A stretch of DNA of 64,000 nucleotides from Baffinella frigidus (GCA_026770585.1 MU646340.1:596715-660714); one strand, 5' to 3'; shown: positions 10,218 to 22,371, counted from the first letter of the stretch. Made by a program: numbers and translations. Notes: generated by a model not told the origin, from the letters alone.

Positions 10218-12775
10218 ATGCCGCGACCCTGCGTGGCGAGGTGCAGTGAAGCCGCCCCTGACCCTGGACGGTCCTCTCGACGGCAGACACGGCAAGAGGA
10301 GGAGGACATTCCAGCAGAGGACGAGGTGGTGCTGGAGTTTGACACGACGCCCCTCGACATGATCTCTGGCGCCGGCAATCGCTGGCTCGTCGGGGACATC
10401 TCCAACTCCTCTGGGTGCGATTCATCCTCATAACCTGTTCCGGTCAAAACGTAGTGCGGAGAGGGCGTTGGATGTCCTCTCATTGGGTGAGTGCGCGCCC
10501 GTGCGTGGGTGTATCCTCGCCTCAAAACATTTGCTCGATGGGGTATGCATGGCCTCGAGGCGGAACCCGGCCTTTTATAAATCCTGCACTTGGCGTTGAA
10601 AGCTTTGGCAACGTGGCCAACCCCGTACAACTCTTGGACGTGGTCGTAAAACCAACATTTAAGAAAAGGCCAGGGACAGCCTGGAGTGGTGCGGGGTTAA
10701 ACATTGATCGATGGATTTCATCTCGGACCATACCAGAATCTGTCCTGATGAAAAGGCGTAAGATAGCATCATTTGATCCCTAAAATAGCATATACACCCT
10801 TACCTTCCGCGTGGGGGGAGCCTAAGATAGCGGGTCAGATTCTGGCTTGGTCCGAAATTCGATTGTGTACGGCCTTTGTCCGGCGGCTCTGGTAACCTGC
10901 GGACTGAAAAGCGTGGGGGGGGCAGGGTGGACGCGCAATCGTCGGCACTGGCGTTCGTGCCCAAGAAGCCCCGCCAGCACGTCAAGTTCGACAGGTCCCT
11001 GCCCCTCGCTGCTCTCGGATCCCTCTGCATGCGCCAGCTTTTTGGGTCACTGTCGCTGGCTTGGCCTTCTGACGTGGCGTGTCGTGACCCTGCGAATGCC
11101 GCGGTTGCCAGTGCTGTCTGATAAGGAGCACACGCTGAGGATTTGTTGAAGAGGTGTGTGATGCGGATTGGTGAAAGAGGTGTGTGACGCGGTGTGGGGG
11201 GGGCACACGCAGTCCTCTTGGACGAAACGACATCTGGAACGAGCACCACATCAGAGGGCCTCCTCCCGGTCGAGACTACTCTCCTGTACCTGGTAAATGC
11301 CCTGTCCCTTCCCACCACACAGCGGGCTACGTGGAAAATATGTTCACATCTATGGAAAATACGTTCAAATCTAAGCCACTTTATGTTGCGTTATTCGTAG
11401 GAACCCCACCTATGTCCCCACGGATTGCCTACCGCAGGGTTGCATGTCTTATCACTCAAGTGGTATTCGAAATCCCTTCGAAGTCCGCTGTGTGGAAGGC
11501 GGTCCCAGCGCATGGACGCTGACCCCCCCCCCCCCTCCTGGGTCCGACAGAGGCAGAAGCGCTGCCCGGCGGCCCGGTGCTCGACGACCTGCGCGCCCAG
11601 GGTGGGCCAGGCGAGGGCCGTATGGTCGAGGTCCGCGGTATCATGGCACGCTCCGCGGACGCGAGTGAGAGTGAGGGGGAGGGCGAAGGGGAGAGAGCCG
11701 TGGTGCCCGGGGCGGGGCGGGGGGAGGATGGGAGCAGCGAGGGGGAGATGGAGATTCGTTCGGAGAGCGGGGAGGAGGGCCGCGGTGGGGAACGGGAGGA
11801 GGAGAAGTTGATCGGGTCGCGGGGGCTGGTGGTGCAGAAGGAGCCGAAGATGCAGGAGTTGTTGGATGCGGAGGGTGAGCCTACCGGCATCGAGATCGAG
11901 GATCAGGCGAGCCCCCCTTTGCCCTGCTCCACTTAGCAGCCACCGGGGGCTTCACGACTACAGTCCATCTAAACTATTTGTACTAGAATCGTATCCATTG
12001 TCCTGAAACCTGACCTGATTTTCACCGTGAATGCAAGGTGAAAAGGTCCTCGGCCGCTGCTAAGTGGACAGGGGTACCTTGCTCATAAGAAAGCGCAACC
12101 CCCCTAGGACTACCATAGGACCCTAGTCATAGCCCTACTGCAGGGTCCTTGGAGGAGGCGCTTTCTTATGAGCGAGGTACCCTTGTAGGGCTGCCCAGCG
12201 CTGTAAGGTGCGGTGTGTCGCGCGTGCTGGGTGCGGGCACCACCACTCCGTCGAGGTAGCTTCTTCTTCTTTATTACTCTCGATACAGGTCCTAGAAAGG
12301 CCCTTTAGCCTTGAGTTGAGTAATACAATGTCTATGAGCCTCAAGAGAGAGCCCGCACCGGAAATGAAAATACTACGTCGAGGTAGCACTCTGCCTCACC
12401 CAGGTTGACTTCCAGACGATTCTCGAGTTGACATGGCAACGCTACCTGACGCAACGCAACCCCCAGGAGGAAGAACCAGACTTCGAGGAGCTACTCCGGA
12501 TGCTAGCAGCCTTCCCCCCCCACCCCGACGACCCAGCACGCCTCGTCGTCCGCGACCCTACACCTGGCGGCCCACACATCTGGGATCCCCTCGCGCCCCT
12601 CGCGAGGCGTCCGGAAGGTGCTGCGGAGGAGGTTGACTGGGACGCGATGATCAACGCCAGGACTAGAGGCGCCGTGAGGACTGCCGGCGTGCAGCGGGGG
12701 GGGAAGCGCGAGGGAACTGGTGGCGCGGGGGCGGGTGGGGGTGCGGCAGCGAGGCGCAAGGTTGCGCGGGTGTAG
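10218..12775 (+). CDS. Unrecognised acidic/basic protein, exon model tentative
   Basis: Coding-like blocks, all plus strand: 10218-10414 (ATG start, acidic EEEDIPAEDEVVLEFD), 10926-10994 (SALAFVPKKPRQHVKFD; phase agrees with the first block), about 11551-11874 (Glu/Gly/Ser-rich, followed by GTGAGC donor), about 12290-12373 (PFSLELSNTMSMSLKRE) and about 12404-12775 (TWQRYLTQRNPQEEEPDFEE, ending in RRKVARV). The later junction phases do not all agree, so an exon is missing or a boundary is wrong. I do not recognise a domain. The final KVARV also ends the small minus-strand ORF at 51396. Confidence 0.4.
11392..11490 (+). mobile_element. Family 2 dispersed repeat copy
   Basis: It matches 5957-6045 in order: GTAGGAACCCC, GGATTGCCTACCGCAGGG, then GGTATTCGAAATCCCTTCG. 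It is more diverged than the other copies. It lies between coding blocks of the tentative gene at 10218-12775, so probably in an intron. Confidence 0.55.
12069..12186. mobile_element. Palindromic MITE, family 1 (GGTACC ends)
   Basis: The terminal inverted repeats read CAGGGGTACCTTGCTCATAA at the left and the near reverse complement TTATGAGCGAGGTACCCTTG at the right. The interior is rich in CCCCCTAGGAC and CTGCAGGGTCCT. Better preserved copies lie at 35472-35577 and 60102-60206. Confidence 0.75.
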
Positions 12776-13589
12776 GAAGGGGGGGGGCGTCTCTGCACGC
12801 ACGCTACGTCACGCGCGCTGCAACCCCGCATCTGTCGCTGCCACCGCGCCCTAGAATTGCAAATATTAAAGCATTAACGCGTGGGCGCATGTGCATATGC
12901 ATGCCCAGACAGCGTCAGCGCCATGCCGCAGAAGCCTCCTCAGTCCGACGGCGGGTTCCCCAAACCCTAACCCCCACAACTCCGTATGAGCGAGGTACCC
13001 TTCGCTCATGTGGACGTCTGAAGGGGGGCAGAACCATATCTAGTGTGATCAAGCACGGCCACACACGAGCCAGAAGTCGAGATGTTAGGAGGCAAGAGGC
13101 CCTAGGCCCAGACGACAGCCCACAGGTTGTTGAGGGAGAAGAACGCCTCGCCCTCTACAGTATGACTAACCAGCACAGCAGCTGTTTCATCTCAGCAAAC
13201 TGCCGGAGACAAGTTCCTGGGCGGTGCCCCCCCCCAGGTTAACCTTAGGGCCCTGGGCATACATGTAGGCCTACTGTAGGGTCCTAGGGGGGGTTGGTGT
13301 CCCACCCTCGCGCCCGCCCTCCCCAGGTTAACCTTATGGCCCTGGGCATAGGCCTACTGTAGGGTCCTAGGGGGGGTTGGTGTCTTATGAGCGAGGAACC
13401 CTTGTATGGGATTCAGAGATCAAGACGACCTCCGCAGCTGCGCCCCCCTCCCTCCCCCCACCGGGCTGGGAATGGCCCACGCACGTATCAAGCAGAGGAC
13501 ACGCGATGTAGAGACGAACATTTACAGGTCAAGTACATTTATCAAGAATACACGACAACTTCACACGGCCCCAGCGTCCGCCCGGCGAC
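12776..13589. mobile_element. Intergenic DNA with family 1 MITE fragments
   Basis: At about 13230-13400 a CCCAGGTTAACCTTAGGGCC block with CTACTGTAGGGTCCTAGG is repeated twice, followed by TCTTATGAGCGAGGAACCC, the right end of family 1. A lone right end, TATGAGCGAGGTACCC, is at about 12987. No gene is supported here. Confidence 0.6.
13407..13446 (+). pseudogene. Captured fragment of hydrolase exon 1, inverted
   Basis: ATGGGATTCAGAGATCAAGA plus CGACCTCCGCAGCTGCGCC matches, with about 6 differences, the end of exon 1 of the neighbouring hydrolase (ATGGGATACAGAGAGCAAGA plus CGACCTCCGAAGGTGCGCC on the minus strand near 15940-15975). It begins directly at the right end of a family 1 MITE. Confidence 0.55.
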
Positions 13590-13925
13590 GAGCCACTCAG
13601 GCCACTCAGGCCACTCAGGCCACTCAGGCCACTCAGGCCACTCAGGCCACTCAGGCCACTCAGGCCACTCAGGCCACTCAGGCCACNNNNNNNNNNNNNN
13701 NNNNNNNNNNNNNNNNNNNNNNNNNNNNNNNNNNNNNNNNNNNNNNNNNNNNNNNNNNNNNNNNNNNNNNNNNNNNNNNNNNNNNNNNNNNNNNNNNNNN
13801 NNNNNNNNNNNNNNNNNNNNNNNNNNNNNNNCAGGCCACTCAGGCCACTCAGGCCACTCAGGCCACTCAGGCCACTCAGGCCACTCAGGCCACTCAGGCC
13901 ACTCAGGCCACTCAGGCCACTCAGG
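13590..13925. repeat. 10-bp tandem repeat with an assembly gap
   Basis: Perfect CAGGCCACTC units fill 13590-13686 and 13832-13925, with 145 N at 13687-13831. All frames are open, which creates artificial Gly-His-Ser and Gln-Ala-Thr repeat ORFs. It lies just downstream of the hydrolase stop codon. Confidence 0.95.
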
Positions 13926-13942
13926 CTCTCATCGGAGAGGCC

Positions 13943-16352
13943 TCAGGCGTTGACGAAGGCAATGGTCCACCAGTCTCTCCAGGAGTCAGGCGGTCTCTCC
14001 TCGCGCGGACACGCCGCAGGATGCCACGAACACGCCACCCTGCACGTGGCCAGCTGGAGCGCGACCAGCGACGGCGGGAGCGATGACCGCCCGGGCTTGC
14101 CCACCGCGCAGCTGTGCAGGAGGAGTGTGAGGAGGAGGATGATGGCGCAGAGCGCGATGATGCAGACGCTCGTGCGGGTGCGGGTGCGGGTGCGGCGCCG
14201 TCGCCGGAGACGCTGCACCAGAAAATCCGACGCCTGCGGGAGCTGCGGTGAGCGAGGTGGACGCGCCGTGGGTGGAATACCACCCATCATCCAGGGGAGA
14301 GCACCAAGTTTCAGGGCAAAGCGCCTGAAACTGAAAAAAATCAGGGCAAAGCACCGGTTTTGGATAGGGGAATCTTGATGGTGTATCACAGAGTTAGGGG
14401 GCGGAAGGGGAAGGCGCGGGGGAGGGGCAGGGATGGAGGTGAGGGAACAACCTGCTCCATAAACTCGGAGGGGCGCGCCGAGTTGTGTGTCCCGCTGAAG
14501 TTGGCCAGGTGGCAGTCGGCGTTCTCGCCGTGGCGCTGCATGTGGAGGTTGTACAGCTCCTGGGAGTGGTGGCACCCGACAACCTCGTCGTGCAGCGCAG
14601 CGCCGAACAGCACCGGCGGCGAGCGTCCTCCCGCGAGGATGCTCTTCGAGGGCGCCACCTGGTCAGGTATGCCATGGTTACTTCCTGGATCCAGGGTCTA
14701 TGGGAGGGGAGGCGGTCTCCCTGGCACTGCATCAATAAACGTCTCTCTCTCTCACGTACGCGCGGTGTGAAAAAACGTGGCTGACCTCCTAGCTCTGCCT
14801 CACTCGGGTCGGGTGACAATTGGCAAGTCGCACCTCGGAGATGTCGAAGCCTTCGCGGTCGCGCACCAGGTGCCGGAGAACGTGCAGCGAGAAGTAGGAG
14901 AGCCCCGGGACCGAGTCGAACCCGATCCGCGACCCCGCCCATTCCGTCACCGCCTGCGAAACGTACGTCTGTCAACACCAGTCAACACCAATTATCATTG
15001 CCCCCTCCCCGCACACGCAACAGCTCGTTATATATGTTGCATTTCGGGTGGGGGGGGCGTCGTACTCTCATCAACACCAATCGTTTGCATCGCCCCCCTT
15101 CCCGCACGCGCAACATCTCGCTCTTTTTTATCTATCCTTTCGGTTGTGTTTTATTTATTATTTCTGGGCACGCACCTGCTCGAGTGAGAGGAAGCTGGAG
15201 TCGGCGACGACGGCGTCGAGGTGGCAGCAGTCTTGCGCCACCATCAACGCCGCCGCTGCGCCCATCGATCGCCCCCACACCCCCAGCCCGTCCACTGACG
15301 GATGCGCCGCCAGGAAATTCACCACGCTGCACAGGGTTTGGGGTTTGGGGTTTGGGGTTTGGGGTTTGGGGTTTGGGGTTTGGGGTTTGGGGTTTGGGGA
15401 TTGGGGTTTTGGGTTTTGGGTTTTGGGTTTTGGGTTGAGGGCTTTGGGTTTTGGGTTCTGGGTTCTGGGTTCTGGGTTCTGGGTTTGTGTGTTGGGAGAT
15501 CAGGGTTAAGGGATCATGGTTAAGGATTGAGGGTTTGGTCGTTGGGGTGGTGTCAATCGGGTTGACAGACTTTTTCTCAATTCGACATGCTGGGTGAGCC
15601 GTTGTTGCCTGGCGCACCTTCGGATACCTCGGCTCTGCGCAAGAAGCCTCTCAACGAAGTGCCGGTCCCGGGAAAAAAATATCAAGGGGGGGGAATCTCC
15701 GACGGGGTTGGCACACGCCACCTGGCCTGGGATGGCATTTCCAGCCCGGTGGTTTGAGGAGGGGCCTAAAACCCTCAACCCTCAACCCTATGGTGGGAGC
15801 TCTCAAAACCTGAAGGACCCAACGCAGTGTAGAGCATCAAATGCTAGGAAGCAGTCTCCAGGGTCGAGGAGGGCGCAAGGACGCAGAGAACTCACGAAGC
15901 GATAAGTTTTTTTGGATTTAGGGTTCAGGATTCTGGGCGCACCTTCGGAGGTCGTCTTGCTCTCTGTATCCCATGGAGGACGACGAGCCCTCGGACATGC
16001 CCGCGCCGCTGAAGTCGAAGCTGAAGACTGCAATTCCTCTAGGGAGAAGGAAGTCGACGATGGGGTTGCCTTCCGAGCGCGAGCTGCCACTGCCGTGGCA
16101 GTATATCACAGTTGGGAATGCCCGACTGCACAGGGTGTGATCGCCCTTCTGGCTGGACGGTACGTAGTGCGAGCACTGCAGCTTCTGGCCAGCGTTGTTC
16201 TTCATCTCCGTGTCGAATCTCCGCACAACCACCGTGCCAAAGCCAAAGCTCCGCGTTCTCTTGAGCTCGAACAGATCGCTTCCCAGGTCGTACGTGCTGT
16301 GCTTCTGAGGGCGGCATATCACGTCTGCCAGCGTGTTTCCGAGGAGATTCAT
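13943..16352 (-). CDS. Alpha/beta-hydrolase with C-terminal transmembrane anchor (395 aa)
   Basis: Exons 16352-15943, 15326-15176, 14953-14834, 14658-14452 and 14242-13943 join in phase. The fold markers of a serine alpha/beta-hydrolase are present: oxyanion-type CHGSGSS at about residues 85-91, FDFSGAGMSEG after it, nucleophile elbow GRSMG (Ser157), acid candidate HDEVV (Asp251) and catalytic GTHNSARP (His285). The start matches the VICRPQKHSTYDLG region that precedes this fold in eukaryotic relatives. After an Arg-rich patch (about 307-319) a hydrophobic helix, CIIALCAIILLLTLLL, spans about 322-338 near the C-terminus, suggesting a membrane-anchored enzyme. The substrate is unknown; esterase or acyl-protein thioesterase-like roles are possible. 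Intron 1 holds a TTTGGGG array. Confidence 0.82.
14788..14812. mobile_element. Single arm of a family 3 (AGCTCTGCCT) element in a hydrolase intron
   Basis: CTAGCTCTGCCTCACTCGGG lies in intron 3 of the hydrolase, about 20 nt downstream of its donor. It matches one end of the paired family 3 elements at 39503 and 61701. I cannot see the second arm. Confidence 0.4.
15335..15540 (-). repeat. Homogenised TTTGGGG-type heptamer array in hydrolase intron 1
   Basis: About ten nearly perfect TTTGGGG units are followed by blocks of TTTTGGG and then of GGGTTCT. Each block is internally uniform, unlike the mixed CCCTAAA arrays elsewhere. On the sense strand the units read CCCCAAA. The array ends about 10 bp upstream of the exon 2 acceptor. 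Confidence 0.9.
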
Positions 16353-16667
16353 CGCTGGCCCCGACGCGATTCCAAATCGGGCGGGGGTGCCGTGCCTGGG
16401 CCCTCGTTCCCCGACTCGAAAGCACACAGGAGTTGGATCCCGTGCACTGAATCCGAAATCCCGTCCGAGGACTGTCCGAGAAGGCAAGCGGGAAAAAATG
16501 TCGGAATGTTCCCAACGATACTTTCTCGTCGACGGCCACAATTTTGGACGCGTCGGAGGACGCGACACGGGGTCACAAATGGCTCCAAGATTTTGATCAG
16601 ATTTCACCGCTTCAAAACGGGGTGCAGTCGCCGCTTGGGGTCGGGAGAGGAGAGGAGAGAGCGGAGG
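16353..16667. promoter_or_regulatory. Divergent promoter between hydrolase and small plus-strand gene
   Basis: This is the 315-bp space between the minus-strand ATG (16352) and a plus-strand ATG (16668). It includes AATGGCTCCAAG at about 16577. The string ATGGCTCCAAG also precedes the CRAMPED-like start (about 52428) and its partial copy (about 50063), so it may be a core promoter element. Confidence 0.35.
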
Positions 16668-17968
16668 ATGCTGGCGAAGCAGGTCACCACGATGCTGTCT
16701 GGCGGCGCCGGCGGCTTCGGCTACGATACCTGGTGCGCTCCGTCCTAGATAGAGCTACATACATCCTTTTCCCACCTCCATCAACTTTTCTCCGTCAACA
16801 CTCTTCGGGCTGTGGTGCGGGCATAGCGCCCCCTGCCTCCTCCCGTCTCGACTCCTGACTGGTGCGTGGATATCTGGTGCGCTCCGTCCTAGAGAGATTA
16901 AGTCACTTCCTCCACCCTCCATCAACAACTATTTTTTCCTTCTGAGATTCAACAGCCGGGAGCTCCTCCTCACTGCTCGACTCCTGGCTCTGTCTCGGTA
17001 GTGCTTGAACAAAATAGATGTGCTTGAGACAGGTGGGAAGTTTTGGGGTCGGGTTGAGGGGACCCGACGTGGGACTGAGAAGGCCGGAGAGCTTGGCGCA
17101 CACGCTGTTTTGCCTGGAAGTAGCTGTGGGTGGCACTTTCTTAGATTAAACTGCGGCTAATTGGCAGCTTTCTCGGGGCTGCACAGTTTTGACAGCCGCT
17201 GATCGTGTGGTTGTGTGGGTCAAAGACGGTAACGCCGCAAGTTGATGTTCCCGTTCCCGGGCCTGATCCCCGTTGAGGACGGTCACAGGGAGGTCGTCTG
17301 ATCCCGGCTGGTGCCAGCAAGGCCTGGCAAACCCTTAATGCCCTCAGAGTAAGACGGGCGAGTTTTCATCTGCAGGTGTTGGTGCTGACCTGGTAGCACG
17401 ATCGAGATCATGGGGTCTTGTTACCGTGGTAACGGAGTGAACATATATGATGTTTCCAATCCCGGGAACGGAGCCTCTGTTCCAGTTCCCTCGAACAAAC
17501 AAAAACTTTCCCAGCCCTACCTTACGCGTGTGTCCGGGCAGCGTGGCGCGGGGCGAGCCGGGGCTGAACAGCCGCGAGCTGGCAGGAGCTGAGTGGGGCT
17601 GAGCCGATAATGGTGTGCTACCTTACGCGTGGTTGCCGGCTGCGTGGCTTGGGGCGAGCCGTGCAGCTGTGTTGCCTCCATGTGGTGGTTACCCACGGTT
17701 GTCGATCTCGGGAACGGAGCCTCTGTTCCTGTTCCCCACACAAAAACTACCACCAGCCCTGGCAACCTGACGAGTGTGGCCGGGCAGCGTGGCGTGGGGC
17801 GAGCCGGGGAATCGTTTCGAAGGATGTGACGAGTTCTTCCCGGCACCCGTGCCTTACAAGGACCTCCGGGCTGGAATCAGCAAGACGTGCTCACCTACCA
17901 AGGTGCAATTCGTCACGGAGCCTGAGCAGGGAAGCTATCCCTTCGGGTACCCCGACCAGTACATGTAA
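16668..17968 (+). CDS. Small unrecognised gene, exon model tentative
   Basis: A first exon, 16668-16732, reads MLAKQVTTMLSGGAGGFGYD before a GTGCGC donor. A terminal exon ending at 17968 reads FFPAPVPYKDLRAGISK and ends YPFGYPDQYM-stop, followed at once by AAAATAAAA, a plausible polyadenylation signal. An acceptor at about 17790 (GGGCAG) keeps the phase, but the internal exons are not proven. Between them at about 17420-17830 a block of about 130 bp (GAACGGAGCCTCTGTTCC ... GCAGCGTGGCG) is repeated two to three times. The family is unknown. Confidence 0.4.
16872..16900 (+). repeat. Ghost copy of exon 1 end and donor of the small gene
   Basis: ATATCTGGTGCGCTCCGTCC plus TAGAGAGA repeats ATACCTGGTGCGCTCCGTCC plus TAGATAGA at 16726-16753, that is the last exon bases plus the start of the intron, about 145 bp downstream. 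Confidence 0.55.
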
Positions 17969-18493
17969 AATAAAACCAGTGTTTGTGCACACCCCTGTCG
18001 GCTCACTGCGGTGCGAGCGCTCTCGGTCCACAGAGGCGCTCAACACCACACCTCTGTGCCGCCATGCTTGCTGGGCCCTGCAGCCACCTCGTCTTCGCCA
18101 ACGCGTTTCGCAGCTGCCGTCGAGTGTCGTGGAAACGTGGGCGTTGGGGGGGCTTCCCCTTGGGCAACAGTGGAGTGTAACGCACTTTGAAGGCGTCTAG
18201 GCCCGGATCACACACGGCCTCAGGAACTACTTGGTGGCTGGTCCAGTCCTCGCCTACCGAGCAGAACGTCAAGCTTTTAGACACCTCGTGGGGCTGAACA
18301 CGGCTGTGGCAGGATGCCTCTGCTTAGTTCCAAACATCAAATCCTACGGTGCAGGGGATGCCGGCAGACCTGACAGTGTGGAGTAGTGTGCTAGAGTCAA
18401 TTCATACACAGCCTTTGCGCTCGGTTGAGACACGCTCTGTCTCATGCGTGTACACCACACTTGCTGGAGTTGGTGCTCGCAGATATGGGCGGC
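17969..18493. other. Convergent 3' intergenic region, no feature seen
   Basis: 525 bp lie between the proposed 3' ends of the small plus-strand gene and the NFACT gene. I see no coding signal, repeat or structured element beyond AAAATAAAA at the left edge. Confidence 0.5.
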
Positions 18494-21400
18494 TCATCGC
18501 TTCTTGGGAGGACGTTGCTTGCCCCCTTTCTTGCGATACGCCTTGCTCGCCCCCCCCTTCGACCCGGTCCCCGCGCGCCCCTGCCAGAACACACCCCACA
18601 CTCCGTCAACGCCCGCACCTTCCATGCACCCATCACCCGCTGGATGCACCCTGGCCCTGGCGCGCTTCCACGCCCCCCCCCCGCCTGCGGTGTTCGACGT
18701 CGCACGCGGGTCGCTAGCACACGTCCCGCACGGCCGCCAGGAGCATCGGGGGGGGGCACGCGCGGCGGCGGCCAGGCCTGCTCGGAGTCCAGGAGAGCGG
18801 AGAGACAGGCGGGGTGTACCAGGAGGTCAGCGACGACGCGCGCGTCGCCCAGCAAGACCGGGAGCACCTCCGCGTCGGGGAGTGCCTTGATGAGCTGCAG
18901 CTCTTTCGCGCGCTGCTTCCCGTCCGCGGCGTTTGCTGCTGCGACCGATTCCGCCTCCAGCCCACGCGCCTCCTGCGGGGTGCCAGGAGGATCAGCGCAC
19001 ATCGTTCCCGCCGAGGGGGGGGCGAGGGTGTCACGCCTCTCTCCCTGCATTTCGCTTTCCGCGGGCGTGCCATGCCATCAACAAACAGTGCTTCCCGCCC
19101 TGTCCTGCCTGGCACACCCTCGGAGCATGGTGCAAGCATCTTGGATACATCTCACACGTGCACACACAGGACCATGCAGAGGTGTCTCAAGAGGTGCCCG
19201 TGGTCAGGGAGGGGAGGGGAGGGGAGGGTTGACCTTTTCGAAGTAGTTGAGCGCGGCGCTGAGGGTGCCTGCCAAGGCAACACACCCATTTTCACCAAAG
19301 AGACACACAAGCACCGCGTCATGAGACACGAGTCCGGACCCACCCACCAGGAGCAACGTGACGTTCTGGCATTTCGCTGATTGCAGGGGTATGCAGGTGC
19401 GTGGCGGGTGCAGACCTGAGCGTTTCCCACTGCCAGGTAGGAGTTTCACGCGGTAGCGGCATCCTTCCAAAGCTGAGAAGGGCCCACACACCCCCATGGC
19501 CTGCCAGCGGAGCAGCCAGGCTTCCTTCTCAGTGTTCTCAATCTTCAGGTTATGAGTCCAATATGGCTCCAGGTCATTTCGCCGCTGGGGGCAGGCAGTC
19601 CGGGATGGGTGAGGACCCTGGGATCTCAAGGACCGCCTCTAGGCTGGTTGGTCCGAGTTTCCATGTATTCTTCAGGCTGATTGGTACTGGGGGGGCGCAA
19701 TGCGAGAGAGAGGTTTGGCAGGACAACTTGGGGTTGCCGCAGGCACGTTAACAGGGTAACGTCTTGAAAACCAGGTAGTTGGGCCTACGGTATTGCCTAC
19801 TGTAGGCCGTAGGGCTCCTAGGACCTAATGTTTCGTAGGACCCCCCCTAGGCCCCTACGGCCTACCGTAGGCAATGCCGTAGGCTCAACTACCCAGTTTT
19901 CGGGGCGTTAGCCTGTGAACGTGCGACACTTGTCCGTGGAACCGAGTTGGAATGTCACCGACAGGAGGGGACTAGTGCCAGGGGGGGGCTGTAGAGGGGC
20001 ACTCACGAAGATGAGCGGATCAGAGGCCTTCGGCGAGCCTGGTGTGGGGATGAGGGATTAGGAACCAGAGTTTACGGTTTAGGAATTAGGGTTTGGGGAT
20101 TGGGGGTCAAGGTGAGTGGTGCGTAGGTTCTAGGGTGTAGGGATTAGGGACCCCCCCAGGTGTCCGCGCGCGGGCTGGAGTGCGGTTCTGCGGTGCATGT
20201 TCCTGTGCCGGCTGGAGGGAGGGCGGGATGGAGGGCAAGTGAGGAGGGGGGTGGGGGGTGGGTCGGAGCGCACCTGTCAGGAGCCGCAGAACCTCCTCGG
20301 ACCCTTTCGGTCCTTGCCCCCCCTCACCCTCGTCCTCCTCCTCCTCCTCCTCCTCTCCCTCCTCGTCCCCCATCTCGTCGCCACCTTCCGGTTCTTTGCC
20401 GTGTTTCGCACCGTTCTCGGGAGCACCCTCGTCGGGTTGCTCATCATTCCCACCAGCCATCTCCTCGAGGCGTCCCTCTCCCCTACCATCCTCCCCACTC
20501 TCTTCTCCGCTGTCCTGCGCACACTCGTCCCCTCTCTCCTCTTCGCTCTCGCCTTCCCCACGTGCATCCCCCGCGTCGGCACACGCCAACGACATACCCT
20601 CAACATCCTCCACCAACGTTTCCACGCCCCCCTCCTCCTCCCATCCCCCATCTTCCCCGTCTCCGCCCCCCAGCTCACTCGAATCACCCCCCCCTGACAC
20701 CTCGGCAGCGCCCTCCCTCGCAATCCCCCCTTTCCCCACCTCTGGCGCATCCCCTCCCCCCTCCTCCCCCTCCTCCCCCTCCTCCGCATGCGAGCCAACA
20801 GGAAGAGCATCCTCGAGCTCGTCGAAAGCCTTGCGTCGAAACATGATCCCGAATCCCATCTGCATCATTATCTGTCGTGGGGGGGGGCAACGATCACGCC
20901 TCACAGTTCCACATCGTTCCTTTCCTACACCTCACAGTTCCACACGGATGCCTTGGCTACAAAAACGTAGGATCCCGCGCGCGGGCAGGGGTGGTGCGGG
21001 GACCTGCAACGGGACGAAGTTTTTCTTGCCGCGAATGACGAAGCTGCCTGTGGTGAGGTACTCGCCTGCCTGGGGCGTCTTGCTCACCTGGCTCGGATGC
21101 ACCCACCACGCCTGCGCCCCGCGCCACCACCGCGCCGTCAACACTCGGGTCGTCCTGCGCGGGTACGGCAAAACACCCGGCAGGCGCAGGGTTGCGCACG
21201 TTTCTTCCCCTGAGGGCTGTGCACAGTGTGCACGGTGGAGGGTGAGGTTGGTGGATGCGGAAGGGCGCACCTGAGTCCCGCCGGCAAGCTTTGCCTTCCA
21301 CGCCTTGGAGCGGCATACGGCGAAGCTGGCTGCCTCCTCGATCGTGCGGGGGGGGACAGCCCCGCCTGCCGGAGAGGCCACGCACTCCTTGTTAGTGTTG

Positions 21401-22331
21401 CGCCTCGTGCTCGGCACTTCTGCAATTTTGTCAGTCTTTGAGAGTGGACCACCTGCGAGATGCACTTAGTGCCCACTAGGTGGACCACTAGGTGGACCGT
21501 GCGGGTGGTCCACGCACAGACGTGTTCTTTCCAGTGTGTCACTAACCAGCAGAACATGTAGTAGCAGCGCACGGTGCGCGCTTCTCCAAGAGGACGCACG
21601 CAATGCAGGTTGACCAATTTGGAGGTAGTGGGAGGAGCTCTGCGTCACGTCCCGGGTGGAGGTCTCTTGGTTTGCTGGGAGAGTGGAGGGCACCAGCGTC
21701 GTTTCGGATGATGACGGTTGCGGCACCGTGCACGTCTGCGTGAACATACACGTCTTGAGATCGCATGTACCTGCCGCAGTCGCGCGAGATCACGAGGTTG
21801 GTGCACACCGCCCGCAGGTGCGCACACCACGCATCACTGCTCTCAGACATGGCGAGCAGAAACAAAAACAGCCGCAGGTGCACCACACACAAACAGCTCG
21901 TGTGCACACGCAGACCACGCACACTGCTCTGAGGCGAGCAGAACCAGAAACAGCGCGCAGTGTTGATGGCACGAAGGCGCTCGGGCGTGGCTAGGGTTTC
22001 GCTGGACCTAGCGGAATTTTGTGCATACTGTACACGGTGTGCGCATAGGAGGGTGAGGTTGGTGGATGAGGAAGGTGGGCGCGGGGGGTACCGCTTGACA
22101 AGAAGTTCGTTCTGATGCGCGTCCTTCCCAGCGACAACCACGCATCGATCCGAGGACACGAACCTGCTCCCCGCGGGGCGCGGCGTCAGCCATCAACCAC
22201 TCTCGTTGCACGCACCCCGTGCAACCTCACCACGCCTGCTTAACCCCTCCAGAAACAACTCTCGAACCCGCTAGCAATCATTTCGTGTGAGAAATGCCAC
22301 GTGTTCCTGTGACAAGTGGCACGAGGAGGAG

Positions 22332-22371
<40 letters not shown>

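Noticed and set aside
13590-13925. CRISPR array
   Set aside because: The units are 10 bp and contiguous, with no spacers.
13387-14086. Plus-strand ORFs encoding Gly-His-Ser or Gln-Ala-Thr repeats
   Set aside because: They are created by the 10-bp tandem repeat, which is open in every frame, and they read through a 145-N gap.
20258-21274. 338-codon plus-strand ORF rich in Ser and Pro
   Set aside because: It is the antisense shadow of the NFACT acidic linker and NFACT-R exons, which match a known family in phase.
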